A stretch of 64,000 nucleotides of DNA from Paracoccaceae bacterium (GCA_029862205.1 JAOTXT010000001.1:62001-126000); one strand, 5' to 3'. Numbered from the stretch's first letter, positions 18,176-28,250 are shown. The notes: generated by a model from the letters alone, not told the origin. Numbers and translations: made by a program.

Positions 18176-19119
18176 GCCAGCACCCGGATCGGATGGCCCG
18201 AGAACCAAGCCTCGAGGCTTTCGACCATTTGGCCGTAGAAAAGCTGATAGGTGCCGTCAGTCACATAGCCAAGATGGGGCGTCAGAAGCGTGCGTGGGCA
18301 CTGCCGGATCGGATGGTCGGAGGCCAGTGGCTCGGCGTCGTAGACATCGATCCCGGCACCGGCGATCCGGCCCTCGGTCAAGGCGCCGATCAGGGCGTCA
18401 GTATCGACGATCGGCCCGCGCGATGTGTTGACGAGGTATGCCGACGGCTTCATCAGCGCCAGCTCCGCCGCCCCCACCAGCCCGCGCGAGCGGTCCCCCA
18501 ACTTGTAGTGGATGGTCAGGAAGTCGGACTGTCGGAACAGGTCGTCCTTCTCGACCCGGACCGCCCCCGCTTCCACTGCCGCCTCGTCGGTCAGATTGGC
18601 GCTCCAGGCGATCACGTTCATGTCGAAGACCTGGGCGATCTGGGCCATCTTCTGACCAAGCCGGCCGAGCCCGAGGATCCCCAACGTCTTGCCGGAAAGA
18701 TCAAGGCCCAGGGTCGTGATCCAGCTTCCCTCGCGCATCCGCGCATCCTCGATATGAATGTTCCGGGCGAGCGCCAGGATCAGGCCCCAGGCCAGTTCAG
18801 GTGTTGCCTGGGCCGATCCGGCGGTGCCGACGACGGGGATGCCGCTGGCCTTGCAGGCCTCCAAATCGATCGCCGCGTTGCGCATGCCCGCGGTCACCAC
18901 CAGCTTGAGGTTCGGCAGGCGCTCGATGATATCGGCCTTGAAGGGACTGCGCTCGCGGGTCAGGCAGACGATTTCGAAGGGCGCCAGCCGTTCTGCGAAG
19001 CCGTCCACCCCCTCGTAGACCTGGTTGAAGAAAGTGATCTCGTGGCTGGCCTCGAGACCCGACCAATCGGCCATGTCGCGAGCGACGCTCTGGTAGTCGT
19101 CAATGACAGCGATCTTCAT
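18172..19119 (-). CDS. D-2-hydroxyacid dehydrogenase family protein
   Basis: GKTLGILGLGRLGQKMAQIAQVF Rossmann motif, MKPSAYLVNTSRGPIVDTDALI. Confidence 0.91.
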   Translation of the reverse strand: MKIAVIDDYQSVARDMADWSGLEASHEITFFNQVYEGVDGFAERLAPFEIVCLTRERSPFKADIIERLPNLKLVVTAGMRNAAIDLEACKASGIPVVGTAGSAQATPELAWGLILALARNIHIEDARMREGSWITTLGLDLSGKTLGILGLGRLGQKMAQIAQVFDMNVIAWSANLTDEAAVEAGAVRVEKDDLFRQSDFLTIHYKLGDRSRGLVGAAELALMKPSAYLVNTSRGPIVDTDALIGALTEGRIAGAGIDVYDAEPLASDHPIRQCPRTLLTPHLGYVTDGTYQLFYGQMVESLEAWFSGHPIRVLA

Positions 19120-19133
19120 CCCTCTCCCCTCTC

Positions 19134-20294
19134 TTACGCAATGCGGAACCGGTCCAGGAACGCCGGGTCGGGAGTGACCCCCAGCCCCGGGCCGCCCGGC
19201 AGTCCGACGGAGCCGCCGCTTTCCTTGACCTGGCGCTGGATCTCCAACGGCTCGGCCAGCATCTCGTCACGGAACCGGTTCGGCGTGGTGTCGAATTCAA
19301 GCATCGGCTCCCAGGGATGCAAGCCGCCCGGCAGGTCGGGCATGGCCGCCAGCAGGTGCATGTTCGTGGCGACCGCGACGGCCGAACCCCAGACATGATT
19401 GATCACCGGCACGAAATGGGCGTGGCAGAGGGCGACGACCTTGAGATACTCACTGATCCCGCCCAGGGCGCAGACCTCGGGCTGCGCCAGACCCAGCGCG
19501 CGCGCCTCCAACAGGTCGCGCCAGCCCCAACGGGTGAACTCGGCCTCGCCGCCCGAGATCGTGGTCTTAAGACCCGCTCGCAGCTCCGCATATCCCGCCC
19601 GGTCCTCGGGCGCGACCGGCTCCTCGAACCAATATGCGCCGAGATCGTCCAGCGCCCGGCCCACACGGAAGGCATCGGCCGTGGTGTAGCAATGGTTGGC
19701 ATCGACCGCAAAGCGGTAGTCCGGGCCGACGCCCTCGCGCACCGCCTGGGCAAGCTTCACGTCGGTTTCGGGCCCCAGCCCCACTTTCATCTTTGTCGCA
19801 GCGAACCCCATCTCGCGGATCGCCGCCGCTTCGTCGCGGAAAGCACCAGCCAAGTCCGGGATCCTGCGCAGCATCATGCCGTAGCCGTAGACCGGCAGCC
19901 GCTCGCGCGTCGGCCCGCCAAGCAGCCGGTAGAGCGGCAGGCCAGCGACCTTCCCCGCGATGTCCCAAAGCGCAATGTCGAGGCCCGAGAGCGCCTGGAT
20001 CGGCATCCCCTTCTGCCCGTGATCGCGCATCATGTTGTAGCAATGGTGCCAGATCGCCTCGCGCGCCAACGGGTCGCGGCCCAGCACCAGGGGCTGGAGC
20101 ACCTGCTCGACGATGGTCTTGTTGGCAAGCGCCACCGGTCCGGGACCAAAGCATTCGCCCCAGCCGGTGACACGTTCATCGGTCTCAACCTCGACCAAAT
20201 GGGCGGTCCGGGCAGCGTAGTATTGCTGGGAATATCCCAGCACCTCGTCCAGGTCGTAGCGCAGCACATGGCTGGTGACACGGGTGATATTCAT
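19134..20294 (-). CDS. Mandelate racemase / muconate lactonizing enzyme family (enolase superfamily)
   Basis: FAATKMKVGLGPETDVKLAQAVREGVGPDYRFAVDANHCYTTADAFRVGRAL...WFEEPVAPED. Confidence 0.91.
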   Translation of the reverse strand: MNITRVTSHVLRYDLDEVLGYSQQYYAARTAHLVEVETDERVTGWGECFGPGPVALANKTIVEQVLQPLVLGRDPLAREAIWHHCYNMMRDHGQKGMPIQALSGLDIALWDIAGKVAGLPLYRLLGGPTRERLPVYGYGMMLRRIPDLAGAFRDEAAAIREMGFAATKMKVGLGPETDVKLAQAVREGVGPDYRFAVDANHCYTTADAFRVGRALDDLGAYWFEEPVAPEDRAGYAELRAGLKTTISGGEAEFTRWGWRDLLEARALGLAQPEVCALGGISEYLKVVALCHAHFVPVINHVWGSAVAVATNMHLLAAMPDLPGGLHPWEPMLEFDTTPNRFRDEMLAEPLEIQRQVKESGGSVGLPGGPGLGVTPDPAFLDRFRIA

Positions 20295-20304
20295 GAGTTC
20301 CCCT

Positions 20305-21153
20305 TCAGGCGCGCCCGTGAAACTCGAGCAACAATCGGTTTACCACATCGGGTTCCTCATACATCGCCCAATGGCCACAATCGGGGATGACCTGCGTTTC
20401 CACATCCGGACGCGCGGCCCGGCAAAGCGCGAAACGTTCCTCGACCGAAGGGATCGCCGCGGCATCGTGCTCGCCATAGATGACCTTCACGGGGCAGGTC
20501 AGCTTACCGATCAGCCGCGGCGTATCGGCGGCCCAGCTCAGCCTGCGGCTGTCGAACCGCGTGCGCTCGACATTGCGAAACTGCATGTCGATGGCCCAGT
20601 CGTCGATCTTGGACCGGTCCCAGATCATCAGCTTGCCCAGGTTCTCGGCATGCATGGCGCGCAGCTCGTCCCCGGTCGGGGGGCGGCCCAAGCGTTCCCC
20701 CAACCTCCGCCGGCTGTCGAGCGTGAAGCCACGTCCCGAGGGCGGCCCATAGCCCGCCCCGCCGGTCATGCTCAGCGAGCCCGCGCGTGGGCCGAGCGCA
20801 ACTGCCGTCGCCGCGGCGATCATCCCCCCAAACGAGAAACCGGCGATGTGTATCCGTGGCGCCTGCCCGCAGACTTCGCGCACCGCATCGGCAACGACGC
20901 TCAAGTAGTCTTCGGTCGAGATATCCCATTCGACCCGGGTCGAGTCACCGTAACTCGGAAAATCGAAGGCGATGACCCCGAAGGCGGTGGCGAGGGCATC
21001 CACGTTCATCACCCAATGCGCCCAGGACCCCGCGCCGCCGTGGAGCAGTATCAATGGCTCACCCGTCCCGAAAGCCCGGTAGGCCATGCCGTTCGCCGTC
21101 TCTTGAAAGGGCGTCTCGACGAAGCGCCGGTCGGGTGGTCTGGGCAAGTTCAT
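20305..21153 (-). CDS. Alpha/beta hydrolase
   Basis: LILLHGGAGSWAHWVMN, IHIAGFSFGGMIAAATA nucleophile elbow, C-terminal DCGHWAMYEEP; internal Met start. Confidence 0.88.
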   Translation of the reverse strand: MNLPRPPDRRFVETPFQETANGMAYRAFGTGEPLILLHGGAGSWAHWVMNVDALATAFGVIAFDFPSYGDSTRVEWDISTEDYLSVVADAVREVCGQAPRIHIAGFSFGGMIAAATAVALGPRAGSLSMTGGAGYGPPSGRGFTLDSRRRLGERLGRPPTGDELRAMHAENLGKLMIWDRSKIDDWAIDMQFRNVERTRFDSRRLSWAADTPRLIGKLTCPVKVIYGEHDAAAIPSVEERFALCRAARPDVETQVIPDCGHWAMYEEPDVVNRLLLEFHGRA

Positions 21154-21253
21154 CCCCGTCGGGTCTTCCCATCGCTCGTTCGGATGCACGCTTATCACGT
21201 TAGGGATGCGGATCAGTGTTCCGCAAGTCCGATCCATCGCCTATGCGATATCC

Positions 21254-23326
21254 ATGGAAAGCCCGGACCGAACCCTGCATGACCTACTGTTCCGGCCGAG
21301 CAGCGTCGCGCTGATCGGACATTCCACCGATGCCTCGCGGCCAACCGGGCGGCCGCTCAACTATCTGCGCCGCGCGGGCTACGGTGGCCAAGTCTATGTT
21401 GTGAACCCGCGCCGGGATGAGGTTCAGGGCGCTCGATCGTTTGACAGTATCGATGACCTGCCCGAGGTGCCGGAACATGCCTATGTGCTGCTTGGCACTG
21501 ATCTGGCGGTCAACGCTGTCGCCGACTGCGCTCGGAAGGGCGTGAAGATCGCGACAGTCCTTGCAGACGGTTTCGCCGAAACCGGGGCCGAGGGCGCGGC
21601 CCTCCAGGCGCAAATGGTCCAAACCGCCCGTGACGCGGGGATGCGGCTTTTGGGCCCGAACTCGATGGGCCTGGCGGATCTGGTGAGCGGCGCCTGGATC
21701 ACGGTCAACGCGATCTACACGGAAGACGGGCAAATCTCTGGAAACACGGCACTGCTAAGCCAAAGTGGGTCGATGATGGGCGGACTGATCTCGCGCGCGC
21801 GTTCGATCGGTTTGGGATTCTCGAAATCCGTTGGCGTCGGCAACGAAGCGGACCTGACCATCGGCGAGATTGGATTGGCGTGTGTCGACGATCCGGACAC
21901 GGACGTCTTCCTGCTGTTCCTCGAGACGATCCGCGACTCCGACCGGCTGGCCGAATTCGCGGCGGCGGCCCAAGTGGCGGGCAAGGCCGTTTTGGCGTTC
22001 AAACTGGGGCGATCTTCCGTCGGTCAGCACCTGGCCGTGGCCCATACAGGGGCCATTCTATCGGACGATTCGATCGTCGATGCATTTCTGCGCGACGTCG
22101 GCATCGCGCGGGTTCATACGTTGGATGGCCTCATCGAAGCCGCAACCTTGTTCCGAGGTCAGAAGCCTTTCTCCAAGCCCGATCCCGTCGTCGGGGTCAT
22201 GAGCACCACCGGCGGCGGCGGTGCGGCGGTCTGCGACCGGCTGGCCCTCGCCAATGCCCGGATCGAACCGCCCTCGCCGCAAACCCTGGCAGCGATCCGC
22301 GAGACCGGGCTCGATGTGGTCGAGGCGCCGATGACGGACCTCACCCTTGCGGGCGCGCGGCCAAAATCTGTCCGTCCAGCACTCGAGGCGATGACGTCGG
22401 ATCCGAGGTTCGACATGGTCATCTCGGTCTCCGGCTCCTCGGCCCGGTCCGCCACCGACGAGACTATGCGACCGCTGATCGAGGCGAAGAAACACGGCAA
22501 ACCGTTCGGTGCCTTCCTGACGCCGGAAGCGACCGAGGGACTGCGTCAATTGGTCGAGGCGGGTGTTCCCGCATTCCGGACACCGGAATCCTGCGCCGAC
22601 GCGGTGGGGGCGCTGTTGCGATGGCGCGTGCCCCGCGCCGGCGTCGCGCCGGGACCCTGCCCCGCCGGGCCGGGCCGCATGATGGACGAACGCGCCTCTC
22701 TCGCGCGTCTCGAGGCTCTTGGCGTGCCGGTTGTGCCCGCCGTCGAGTTCATCATCGGCGAGGCGATGCCCCCCGCCCTGCCCTTCGACTACCCGGTCGT
22801 AGCGAAGGTTCTGTCCGATGCGGTCCCGCACAAGACCGAGGCCGGCGGGGTCGTGACCGGCATCAAAGACCCCGAGGGCGTGATCACCGCGGCGCGGCAG
22901 ATCGCCGAGAATGTCTCGGCGCATCACCCGGGTATCGCCGTTGACCGATTGTTGATCCAGCCCATGGTCGCAGGCCTCCAGGAGGTGCTGCTCGGCTATC
23001 GCCGCGACCCGCAGGTCGGGCCAGTAGTTACCTTGGCGCCGGGCGGGGTCTTCGTCGGGCTCTACGATGATAAAGCGGTGCGGTTGGCGCCCGTCGATGA
23101 AGCCGCCGCCGCCGAGATGATTGCCGAGGTCCGAGGCCTCGCCCCGCTGCGCGGCCATCGCGGATTGCCGAGAGGTGACCTTTCGGCGCTCGCCCAAGCG
23201 CTCGCCGAGTTTTCACGCCTGGCCGAGGATTCTGCGGTTTTGGAAGCGGACGCCAACCCGGTTATTGTGACGGAAACCGGGGTCATGGCGGTCGACGCGT
23301 TGATCCTGATGGGAGGAGAGACATGA
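21254..23326 (+). CDS. ADP-forming acyl/acetyl-CoA synthetase (CoA-binding plus ATP-grasp)
   Basis: LFRPSSVALIGHSTDASRPTGRPLNYL..., GLLQSGSM-like LLSQSGSMMGGLISRA, C-terminal FDYPVVAKVLSDAVPHKTEAGGVVTGI. Confidence 0.9.
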   Translation: MESPDRTLHDLLFRPSSVALIGHSTDASRPTGRPLNYLRRAGYGGQVYVVNPRRDEVQGARSFDSIDDLPEVPEHAYVLLGTDLAVNAVADCARKGVKIATVLADGFAETGAEGAALQAQMVQTARDAGMRLLGPNSMGLADLVSGAWITVNAIYTEDGQISGNTALLSQSGSMMGGLISRARSIGLGFSKSVGVGNEADLTIGEIGLACVDDPDTDVFLLFLETIRDSDRLAEFAAAAQVAGKAVLAFKLGRSSVGQHLAVAHTGAILSDDSIVDAFLRDVGIARVHTLDGLIEAATLFRGQKPFSKPDPVVGVMSTTGGGGAAVCDRLALANARIEPPSPQTLAAIRETGLDVVEAPMTDLTLAGARPKSVRPALEAMTSDPRFDMVISVSGSSARSATDETMRPLIEAKKHGKPFGAFLTPEATEGLRQLVEAGVPAFRTPESCADAVGALLRWRVPRAGVAPGPCPAGPGRMMDERASLARLEALGVPVVPAVEFIIGEAMPPALPFDYPVVAKVLSDAVPHKTEAGGVVTGIKDPEGVITAARQIAENVSAHHPGIAVDRLLIQPMVAGLQEVLLGYRRDPQVGPVVTLAPGGVFVGLYDDKAVRLAPVDEAAAAEMIAEVRGLAPLRGHRGLPRGDLSALAQALAEFSRLAEDSAVLEADANPVIVTETGVMAVDALILMGGET

Positions 23327-24096
23327 ACGCATTGCCCCAACTCAAAGACCAGGTCAGTGCCGAGGAATGGCAGATGCGGGTCGATCTGGCCGCATGCTAC
23401 CGCCTGGTCGAGATGTTCGATTGGTCGGACTTGCTGGGCACCCATATCTCGGCCCGGGTGCCGGGCGAGGAAGACGCCTTCCTGATCAATCCCTATGGGT
23501 TGCTGTTTGAGGAAATCACCGCCTCGTCGCTGGTCAAGGTGGACGAGGAGGGCAATATCCTCAGCCCCACTGAATATCACATCAACCCGGCGGGTTTCGT
23601 GATCCACGGCGCGGTGCATATGGCGCGGCCCGATGTCGCCTGCGCGCTCCATACCCACACTCAAGCCGGCACCAGCGTCGCGACCCAGCAGGACGGGCTT
23701 CTGCCGATCACGCAGCACGCGCTCGCCGTGATCGCCCATGTGGGCTACCACGGCTACGAGGGGATCGCGACGGATATGGACGAGCGCGAGCGGCTGGTGA
23801 GCGACCTCAACGACAACAACATACTGGTATTGCGCAACCACGGCCTGCTGACGGTCGGCCGCACGGTCGCGGAGGCCTTCGTCTGGATGTATCGGGCCGA
23901 GCGGGCTTGCCGAATGCAGCTTGCCATCCAGCAGGCGGGCGCCGAGGTGATCCAGATCCCCGACGACGTGCAGGAGACCACCATCGCCCGGAACCGTCTG
24001 GCCAACAGCCCCAAGGGCCATCGCCCAATTGGGATCCTCGAATGGCCAGCACTTTTGCGCAAGCTCGACCGGGTCGACAGCTCCTACAAGACCTGA
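23323..24096 (+). CDS. Class II aldolase/adducin family protein
   Basis: WSDLLGTHISARVPG, VACALHTHTQAGTSV, ILVLRNHGLLTVG. Confidence 0.92.
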   Translation: MNALPQLKDQVSAEEWQMRVDLAACYRLVEMFDWSDLLGTHISARVPGEEDAFLINPYGLLFEEITASSLVKVDEEGNILSPTEYHINPAGFVIHGAVHMARPDVACALHTHTQAGTSVATQQDGLLPITQHALAVIAHVGYHGYEGIATDMDERERLVSDLNDNNILVLRNHGLLTVGRTVAEAFVWMYRAERACRMQLAIQQAGAEVIQIPDDVQETTIARNRLANSPKGHRPIGILEWPALLRKLDRVDSSYKT

Positions 24097-24099
24097 CCC

Positions 24100-25284
24100 A
24101 TGACGGAGTTGATGAAAGGGTTCCCGCCCTCCCCTGAGGGCCAAGTCACGTTGGCAAACTGGCGCAAGCCCCCCTTCAACCGCTGGGCCTTCCAGCATGT
24201 GCGCGAAATCGTGCCTTCGGCGGACATTCCACACGACCCGGGCGCAGTCCGTGAATTGCCCGAAGCGCTGGTCGATTTGAGCGATCTGACCGTCGACACC
24301 GACCGGGGCAAACTATCCCTCGACGCTTTCCTCGAAGACTCCTTCACCGACGCGATGATCGTGCTGCATCAAGGGCGCATCGCCTTCCAGCACTACGCCA
24401 ACGGCATGACCTCCGCGACACCGCATATCCTGATGTCGGTCTCGAAGTCGGTCCTGGGCCTGATCACGGGGGTCGCGGTGGATCAGGGCAAGCTGGACCC
24501 TGACGCTCTCGTCACCGATCACGTGCCGGAGGTCGGATCAACTGCCTACACTGGCGCGACCATCCGGCACTTGCTGGACATGCGTGCTGGTGTGTCCTTC
24601 GACGAGGATTACCTGGCGACCTCGGGCCCGATCATCCAATACCGAAAGTCGACGAACTGGAACCCCTTGGAGCCCGGCGAGACGGCATCCGACCTGCGAG
24701 CCTTCTATCAGACGTTGACCGAGCGGGATGGAGAACATGGCCGCCCTTGGCATTACGTCTCGCCCAACCCGGACCTGCTGGCCTGGGTGTTGGAACGTGC
24801 TACGGGGCAGCGATACGCGGACTTGGCGAGCGAGCTGCTCTGGCGGCGGATCGGGGCGGCCCACAGCGCCTATATTACCGTCGACCGTTTGGGAGCGCCC
24901 CGCGCCGCAGGCGGGGTTTGCTGCACGGCACCCGATCTGGCGCGCCTCGGTTTGATGTTTGCCGAGGGCGGCAATCGGGTCGTCTCCGCCGAGAGGCTCG
25001 ACGATATCGTCGCCGGTGGCAACCCGAAGGCCTGGGCCGAAAGTACTGGGTTCGAGGACTACGGCCAGCTCCCCATGCGCTACCGCTCGCAATGGTACGT
25101 GCTTGACCGGCCTTCGCCCCTCGCCTTTGGGATCGGTATCCACGGGCAGAGCATATACGTGGACCGAGAAACCGGTTTCGTGATGGTCAAGTTCTCGTCT
25201 CAGCCCCTGCCGCTGGATCCGACACGCAAGTTGCCGACTCTAGAACTGGCCGAGAAGATACGCGACCGGATGGCGGGTCCGTAA
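24100..25284 (+). CDS. Beta-lactamase-family serine hydrolase
   Basis: SVSKSVLGLITGVAVDQGKL (SxxK) and downstream Tyr-containing WHYVSPNPDLLAWVLE. Confidence 0.9.
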   Translation: MTELMKGFPPSPEGQVTLANWRKPPFNRWAFQHVREIVPSADIPHDPGAVRELPEALVDLSDLTVDTDRGKLSLDAFLEDSFTDAMIVLHQGRIAFQHYANGMTSATPHILMSVSKSVLGLITGVAVDQGKLDPDALVTDHVPEVGSTAYTGATIRHLLDMRAGVSFDEDYLATSGPIIQYRKSTNWNPLEPGETASDLRAFYQTLTERDGEHGRPWHYVSPNPDLLAWVLERATGQRYADLASELLWRRIGAAHSAYITVDRLGAPRAAGGVCCTAPDLARLGLMFAEGGNRVVSAERLDDIVAGGNPKAWAESTGFEDYGQLPMRYRSQWYVLDRPSPLAFGIGIHGQSIYVDRETGFVMVKFSSQPLPLDPTRKLPTLELAEKIRDRMAGP

Positions 25285-25305
25285 CAGCCACGCAATCCGC
25301 GATAG

Positions 25306-25324
25306 GGTGGATTTTCAATCCACC
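25306..25324. repeat. Perfect short hairpin in a convergent intergenic gap
   Basis: GGTGGATT-TTC-AATCCACC, 8-bp stem. Confidence 0.55.
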
Positions 25325-25424
25325 TTGTCGGGTGCGTGGTCGGGTGACCGCCTCGTCTCCGAAATTATTTCATTCAGGTTAACATCAACTTTTTTATCAT
25401 TGAAAATCAACTGTATAACCGGAA

Positions 25425-25438
25425 TCTCACATGTGAGA
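25425..25438. promoter_or_regulatory. 14-bp perfect palindrome
   Basis: TCTCACATGTGAGA in an AT-rich gap between convergent genes. Confidence 0.4.
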
Positions 25439-25447
25439 GCCCTAACC

Positions 25448-26254
25448 TTATCCCGAGTCCAGCACCCCGCCAATCCGCACCGGCCGGATCGCCTTCGCCA
25501 ATCCCGTTTTGTCATCGGTTTCGACAAAAATCCCGCAAATCGTCGCCTCGCCGAACGCCGGCTCGAACCGCTGGGTGCTCATTCCGGTGATGAAGCGCTT
25601 GAGGGGCTCGGTCTTCTCCATCCCGATCACCGAGTCGTAATCGCCGCACATGCCCGCGTCGCTCATGTAAGCGGTGCCCCTACCAAGGATCATCGCGTCC
25701 GCCGTCGGCACGTGGGTATGCGAACCAACCACCGCACTGGCGCGCCCGTCGCACCAATGGCCCATGGCCATCTTCTCGGAGGTGGCCTCCGCGTGGATCT
25801 CGACCAGCACCGCATCCGCGACGCCACCGAGCGGGGCCTTCTTCAGCGCCACGTCGATGGCCGAGAACGGATCGTCGAACGGGCGGTTCATGAAGACCCG
25901 GCCGAGCGCCACGGCGACAAAGATCTTGCGGCCCCGGCTGATCTCGAAGAACCCCGAACCGCGCCCGGGCGCGCCCTTGGCGAAATTCAGCGGGCGAAGG
26001 ATCCGGTGCTCGCGCTCGATATGGCCCAGCATCTCCTTCTGGTCGAACGCATGATCGCCCAGCGTGATGCAATCGGCCCCCGCCTTGAAAAGCTGATCGG
26101 CGATATCCGCCGTCAGGCCAAAGCCCGAGGCGGCATTCTCGGCATTGACCGCCACGAAGTCCAAATTCCAGTCGGTGCGCAATCCCGGCAGCGCGTCGAT
26201 GACCGCGTTGCGGCCCGACCGGCCATTGACATCGCCCAGGAACAGAAGCCGCAT
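25448..26254 (-). CDS. YmdB-family metallophosphoesterase
   Basis: MRLLFLGDVNGRSGRNAVIDALP...VNAENAASGFGLT...TLGDHAFDQKE...GSHTHVPTAD. Confidence 0.92.
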   Translation of the reverse strand: MRLLFLGDVNGRSGRNAVIDALPGLRTDWNLDFVAVNAENAASGFGLTADIADQLFKAGADCITLGDHAFDQKEMLGHIEREHRILRPLNFAKGAPGRGSGFFEISRGRKIFVAVALGRVFMNRPFDDPFSAIDVALKKAPLGGVADAVLVEIHAEATSEKMAMGHWCDGRASAVVGSHTHVPTADAMILGRGTAYMSDAGMCGDYDSVIGMEKTEPLKRFITGMSTQRFEPAFGEATICGIFVETDDKTGLAKAIRPVRIGGVLDSG

Positions 26255-26859
26255 CAGCCTGCGCTCCCCGAGGACAATTCCGGTCGGATCAGGCCCTGCT
26301 CGGTCACTACGCCGTCGAGTTGCTGATCGGTCGGGTCGCGGGGAACCTGCTCGATCTGCTGTGCCGCATAGGCGAAGCCGACGGCGATCGTCCGGCGCTT
26401 GGCGCGCAGGCGCTCGAGCGTCCGGTCATAGAACCCGCCACCATAGCCCAGCCGCCAGCATTGCCGGTCGAAGGCGACCAGCGGCGCGATCAGAAACTGG
26501 GGTTCGAGCCATTCGCCGTTGGCAGGCACGCGCGCGCCGAAGGGGCCGTCGACCAACTCGGCCTCAGGCGACCATTCGCGAAATCTGAGGGGCTGACCGG
26601 CCGCCTCGATCACCGGAACGCAAAGCCGGTGTCCGGCAGCGTGGAGCGCGGTCATCAGCGGCATCACGTCGGTCTCGGTCCGGATCGGGCAGTAGCCGGA
26701 GACGATTTCGGCGCCCGTATGCAGACGTGCGGCCAGGAGATGGTCCCGCGCCGCGAGAGACATCGCGCCCACCGCCACCCGGTCCTTGGCATATGCGGCT
26801 TTGCGCGCCGCGTAGCCCCGCTTGCGCAGGCCGGCCTTGATATCCTTGACTGCATCCAT
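26254..26859 (-). CDS. 5-formyltetrahydrofolate cyclo-ligase
   Basis: LIAPLVAFDRQCWRLGYGGGFYDRTLERLRA signature. Confidence 0.92.
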   Translation of the reverse strand: MDAVKDIKAGLRKRGYAARKAAYAKDRVAVGAMSLAARDHLLAARLHTGAEIVSGYCPIRTETDVMPLMTALHAAGHRLCVPVIEAAGQPLRFREWSPEAELVDGPFGARVPANGEWLEPQFLIAPLVAFDRQCWRLGYGGGFYDRTLERLRAKRRTIAVGFAYAAQQIEQVPRDPTDQQLDGVVTEQGLIRPELSSGSAG

Positions 26860-26903
26860 CGGCGCTGCCTAGCCCGGCAGGCCGCGCCAAGCAAGATCAG
26901 GTC

Positions 26904-27341
26904 TCAGCCCGGATCGGCGACGAAGCCCGCCGCCTCGATCCCGCGCACCGCCAAGGCCTCGTCAACCGGCCCCGCCTCGCCGGCAACGCCAACGGCGCCG
27001 ATCGCCCTGCCCTCGCCGTTGCGGATGATCACGCCGCCCAGCGAGCCCGTCAGGCCGAGACCCATCCGGCTCTGCGCCACATGGCCTATGCCCTGGAACC
27101 AATTCGGCGAGCCATCGGCCCATTCCATGACCAATTTCGAGGGCTTCCCGTAAGCGATACAGGTAAAGGCCTTGGCCTGCGCGATATGGGCCAGGAGGGG
27201 GGCTGCGTCCTCCTCGCGCCCAAGCGCCAGGGGATGGGCGCCCGCGTCGCAGACGGCCACCGCGACCCGGCGCGTCGCGTCCGACCGCTCGCCCGTAAGA
27301 GCGGCGGTGATGATTTCCTGCGCCTTCGGCAGCGTCAGCAT
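26904..27341 (-). CDS. GlcG/HbpS-family heme-binding-like protein
   Basis: MLTLPKAQEIITAAL...VAVCDAGAHPLALGREEDA...SLGGVIIRNGEGRAIGAVGVAG. Confidence 0.85.
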   Translation of the reverse strand: MLTLPKAQEIITAALTGERSDATRRVAVAVCDAGAHPLALGREEDAAPLLAHIAQAKAFTCIAYGKPSKLVMEWADGSPNWFQGIGHVAQSRMGLGLTGSLGGVIIRNGEGRAIGAVGVAGEAGPVDEALAVRGIEAAGFVADPG

Positions 27342-27591
27342 AGCGCCCTCATTGGGTGGCGGGCCCATCGCGACCGTCGAGGTGTCAGATCCTCGCGAGC
27401 CTGGATAACCAGGTGGGCGCCAGGTGCGTTAGGCCACGGCCAGTCGCAGAGCCAGCTCCCATGCGAAGAAATAGGCCACCAGGATTCTGGCCTCAAACGG
27501 GAAGGACAGCACCCGCCTGAGCCAAAGATAAGCCGCGGCGGCCACGTTGGAAAGGGCCGCCCGCGCGCGCCAGCCAGAACGCGCCGTCTTG

Positions 27592-27963
27592 TCAGACTGC
27601 CGCGGCCTGCTGCAGATCCTCGACCTGCTCGATCAGCGCGTTCACCCGATGGGTCAGCTCGGCCTCGCGTTCGGCCGAGAACATATCGTCCTGACCTCCG
27701 CGCCTCTTGGCGCCCTTCTGCGCCTTCTCCAGCCGCTGTTCGGCGGCATAGATCTGCGACTCGGCATCCGACAGCCGGTCCGCGACCATCAACGCGGTCA
27801 TCAGCAACAGTCGGCCCTCGGACATGTTGCCGAACTGCCGGTGCAGCGCTCGCGCATCGCCGTCGATCATCGTGGCGAGATCGACCAAATGCTCTTCCTC
27901 GCCCTCGCCGCACCCCAGCCGATAGCTGCGCCCGGCAATGTCCACAGTGACTTCTGACATCAC
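27592..27963 (-). CDS. zapA: Cell division protein ZapA
   Basis: EVTVDIAGRSYRLGCGEGEEEHLVDLATMID...GRLLLMTALMVADRLSDAE. Confidence 0.88.
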   Translation of the reverse strand: MMSEVTVDIAGRSYRLGCGEGEEEHLVDLATMIDGDARALHRQFGNMSEGRLLLMTALMVADRLSDAESQIYAAEQRLEKAQKGAKRRGGQDDMFSAEREAELTHRVNALIEQVEDLQQAAAV

Positions 27964-27971
27964 GTCCTCCC

Positions 27972-28250
27972 TCAGCTCGCCTTCTTGCGGGCAGACTTGC
28001 GCTGCTTGGCGCTGACGGCCGCGATGCTGCGCAGATCGCTGAGCGCGATCCGGACCGCATCTGCCGCCTCGACACGCAGTTGCGCATCCTGCTCGTGCTG
28101 GCCGCGTAGTTCGATCACCTCGGCGCGCAGCTCGTTCCGCTCGCCCGTCAGGTCATTGATTATCGACGGTTCCGGCCTGCCGCCGGTCGTGTCGCGCAAA
28201 TTCGCTATCGCCCGGCCAAGCCGGTCGATGGCATTCTCAAGTTCGGACAT
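27972..28250 (-). CDS. Hypothetical coiled-coil protein upstream of zapA
   Basis: MSELENAIDRLGRAIANLRD...ELRAEVIELRGQHEQDAQLRVE. Confidence 0.75.
   Translation of the reverse strand: MSELENAIDRLGRAIANLRDTTGGRPEPSIINDLTGERNELRAEVIELRGQHEQDAQLRVEAADAVRIALSDLRSIAAVSAKQRKSARKKAS

Noticed and set aside
22058-24234. Minus-strand ORFs 22058..23197 and 23062..24234
   Set aside because: Antisense to well-supported acyl-CoA synthetase and aldolase genes; His/Arg-rich, no family resemblance.
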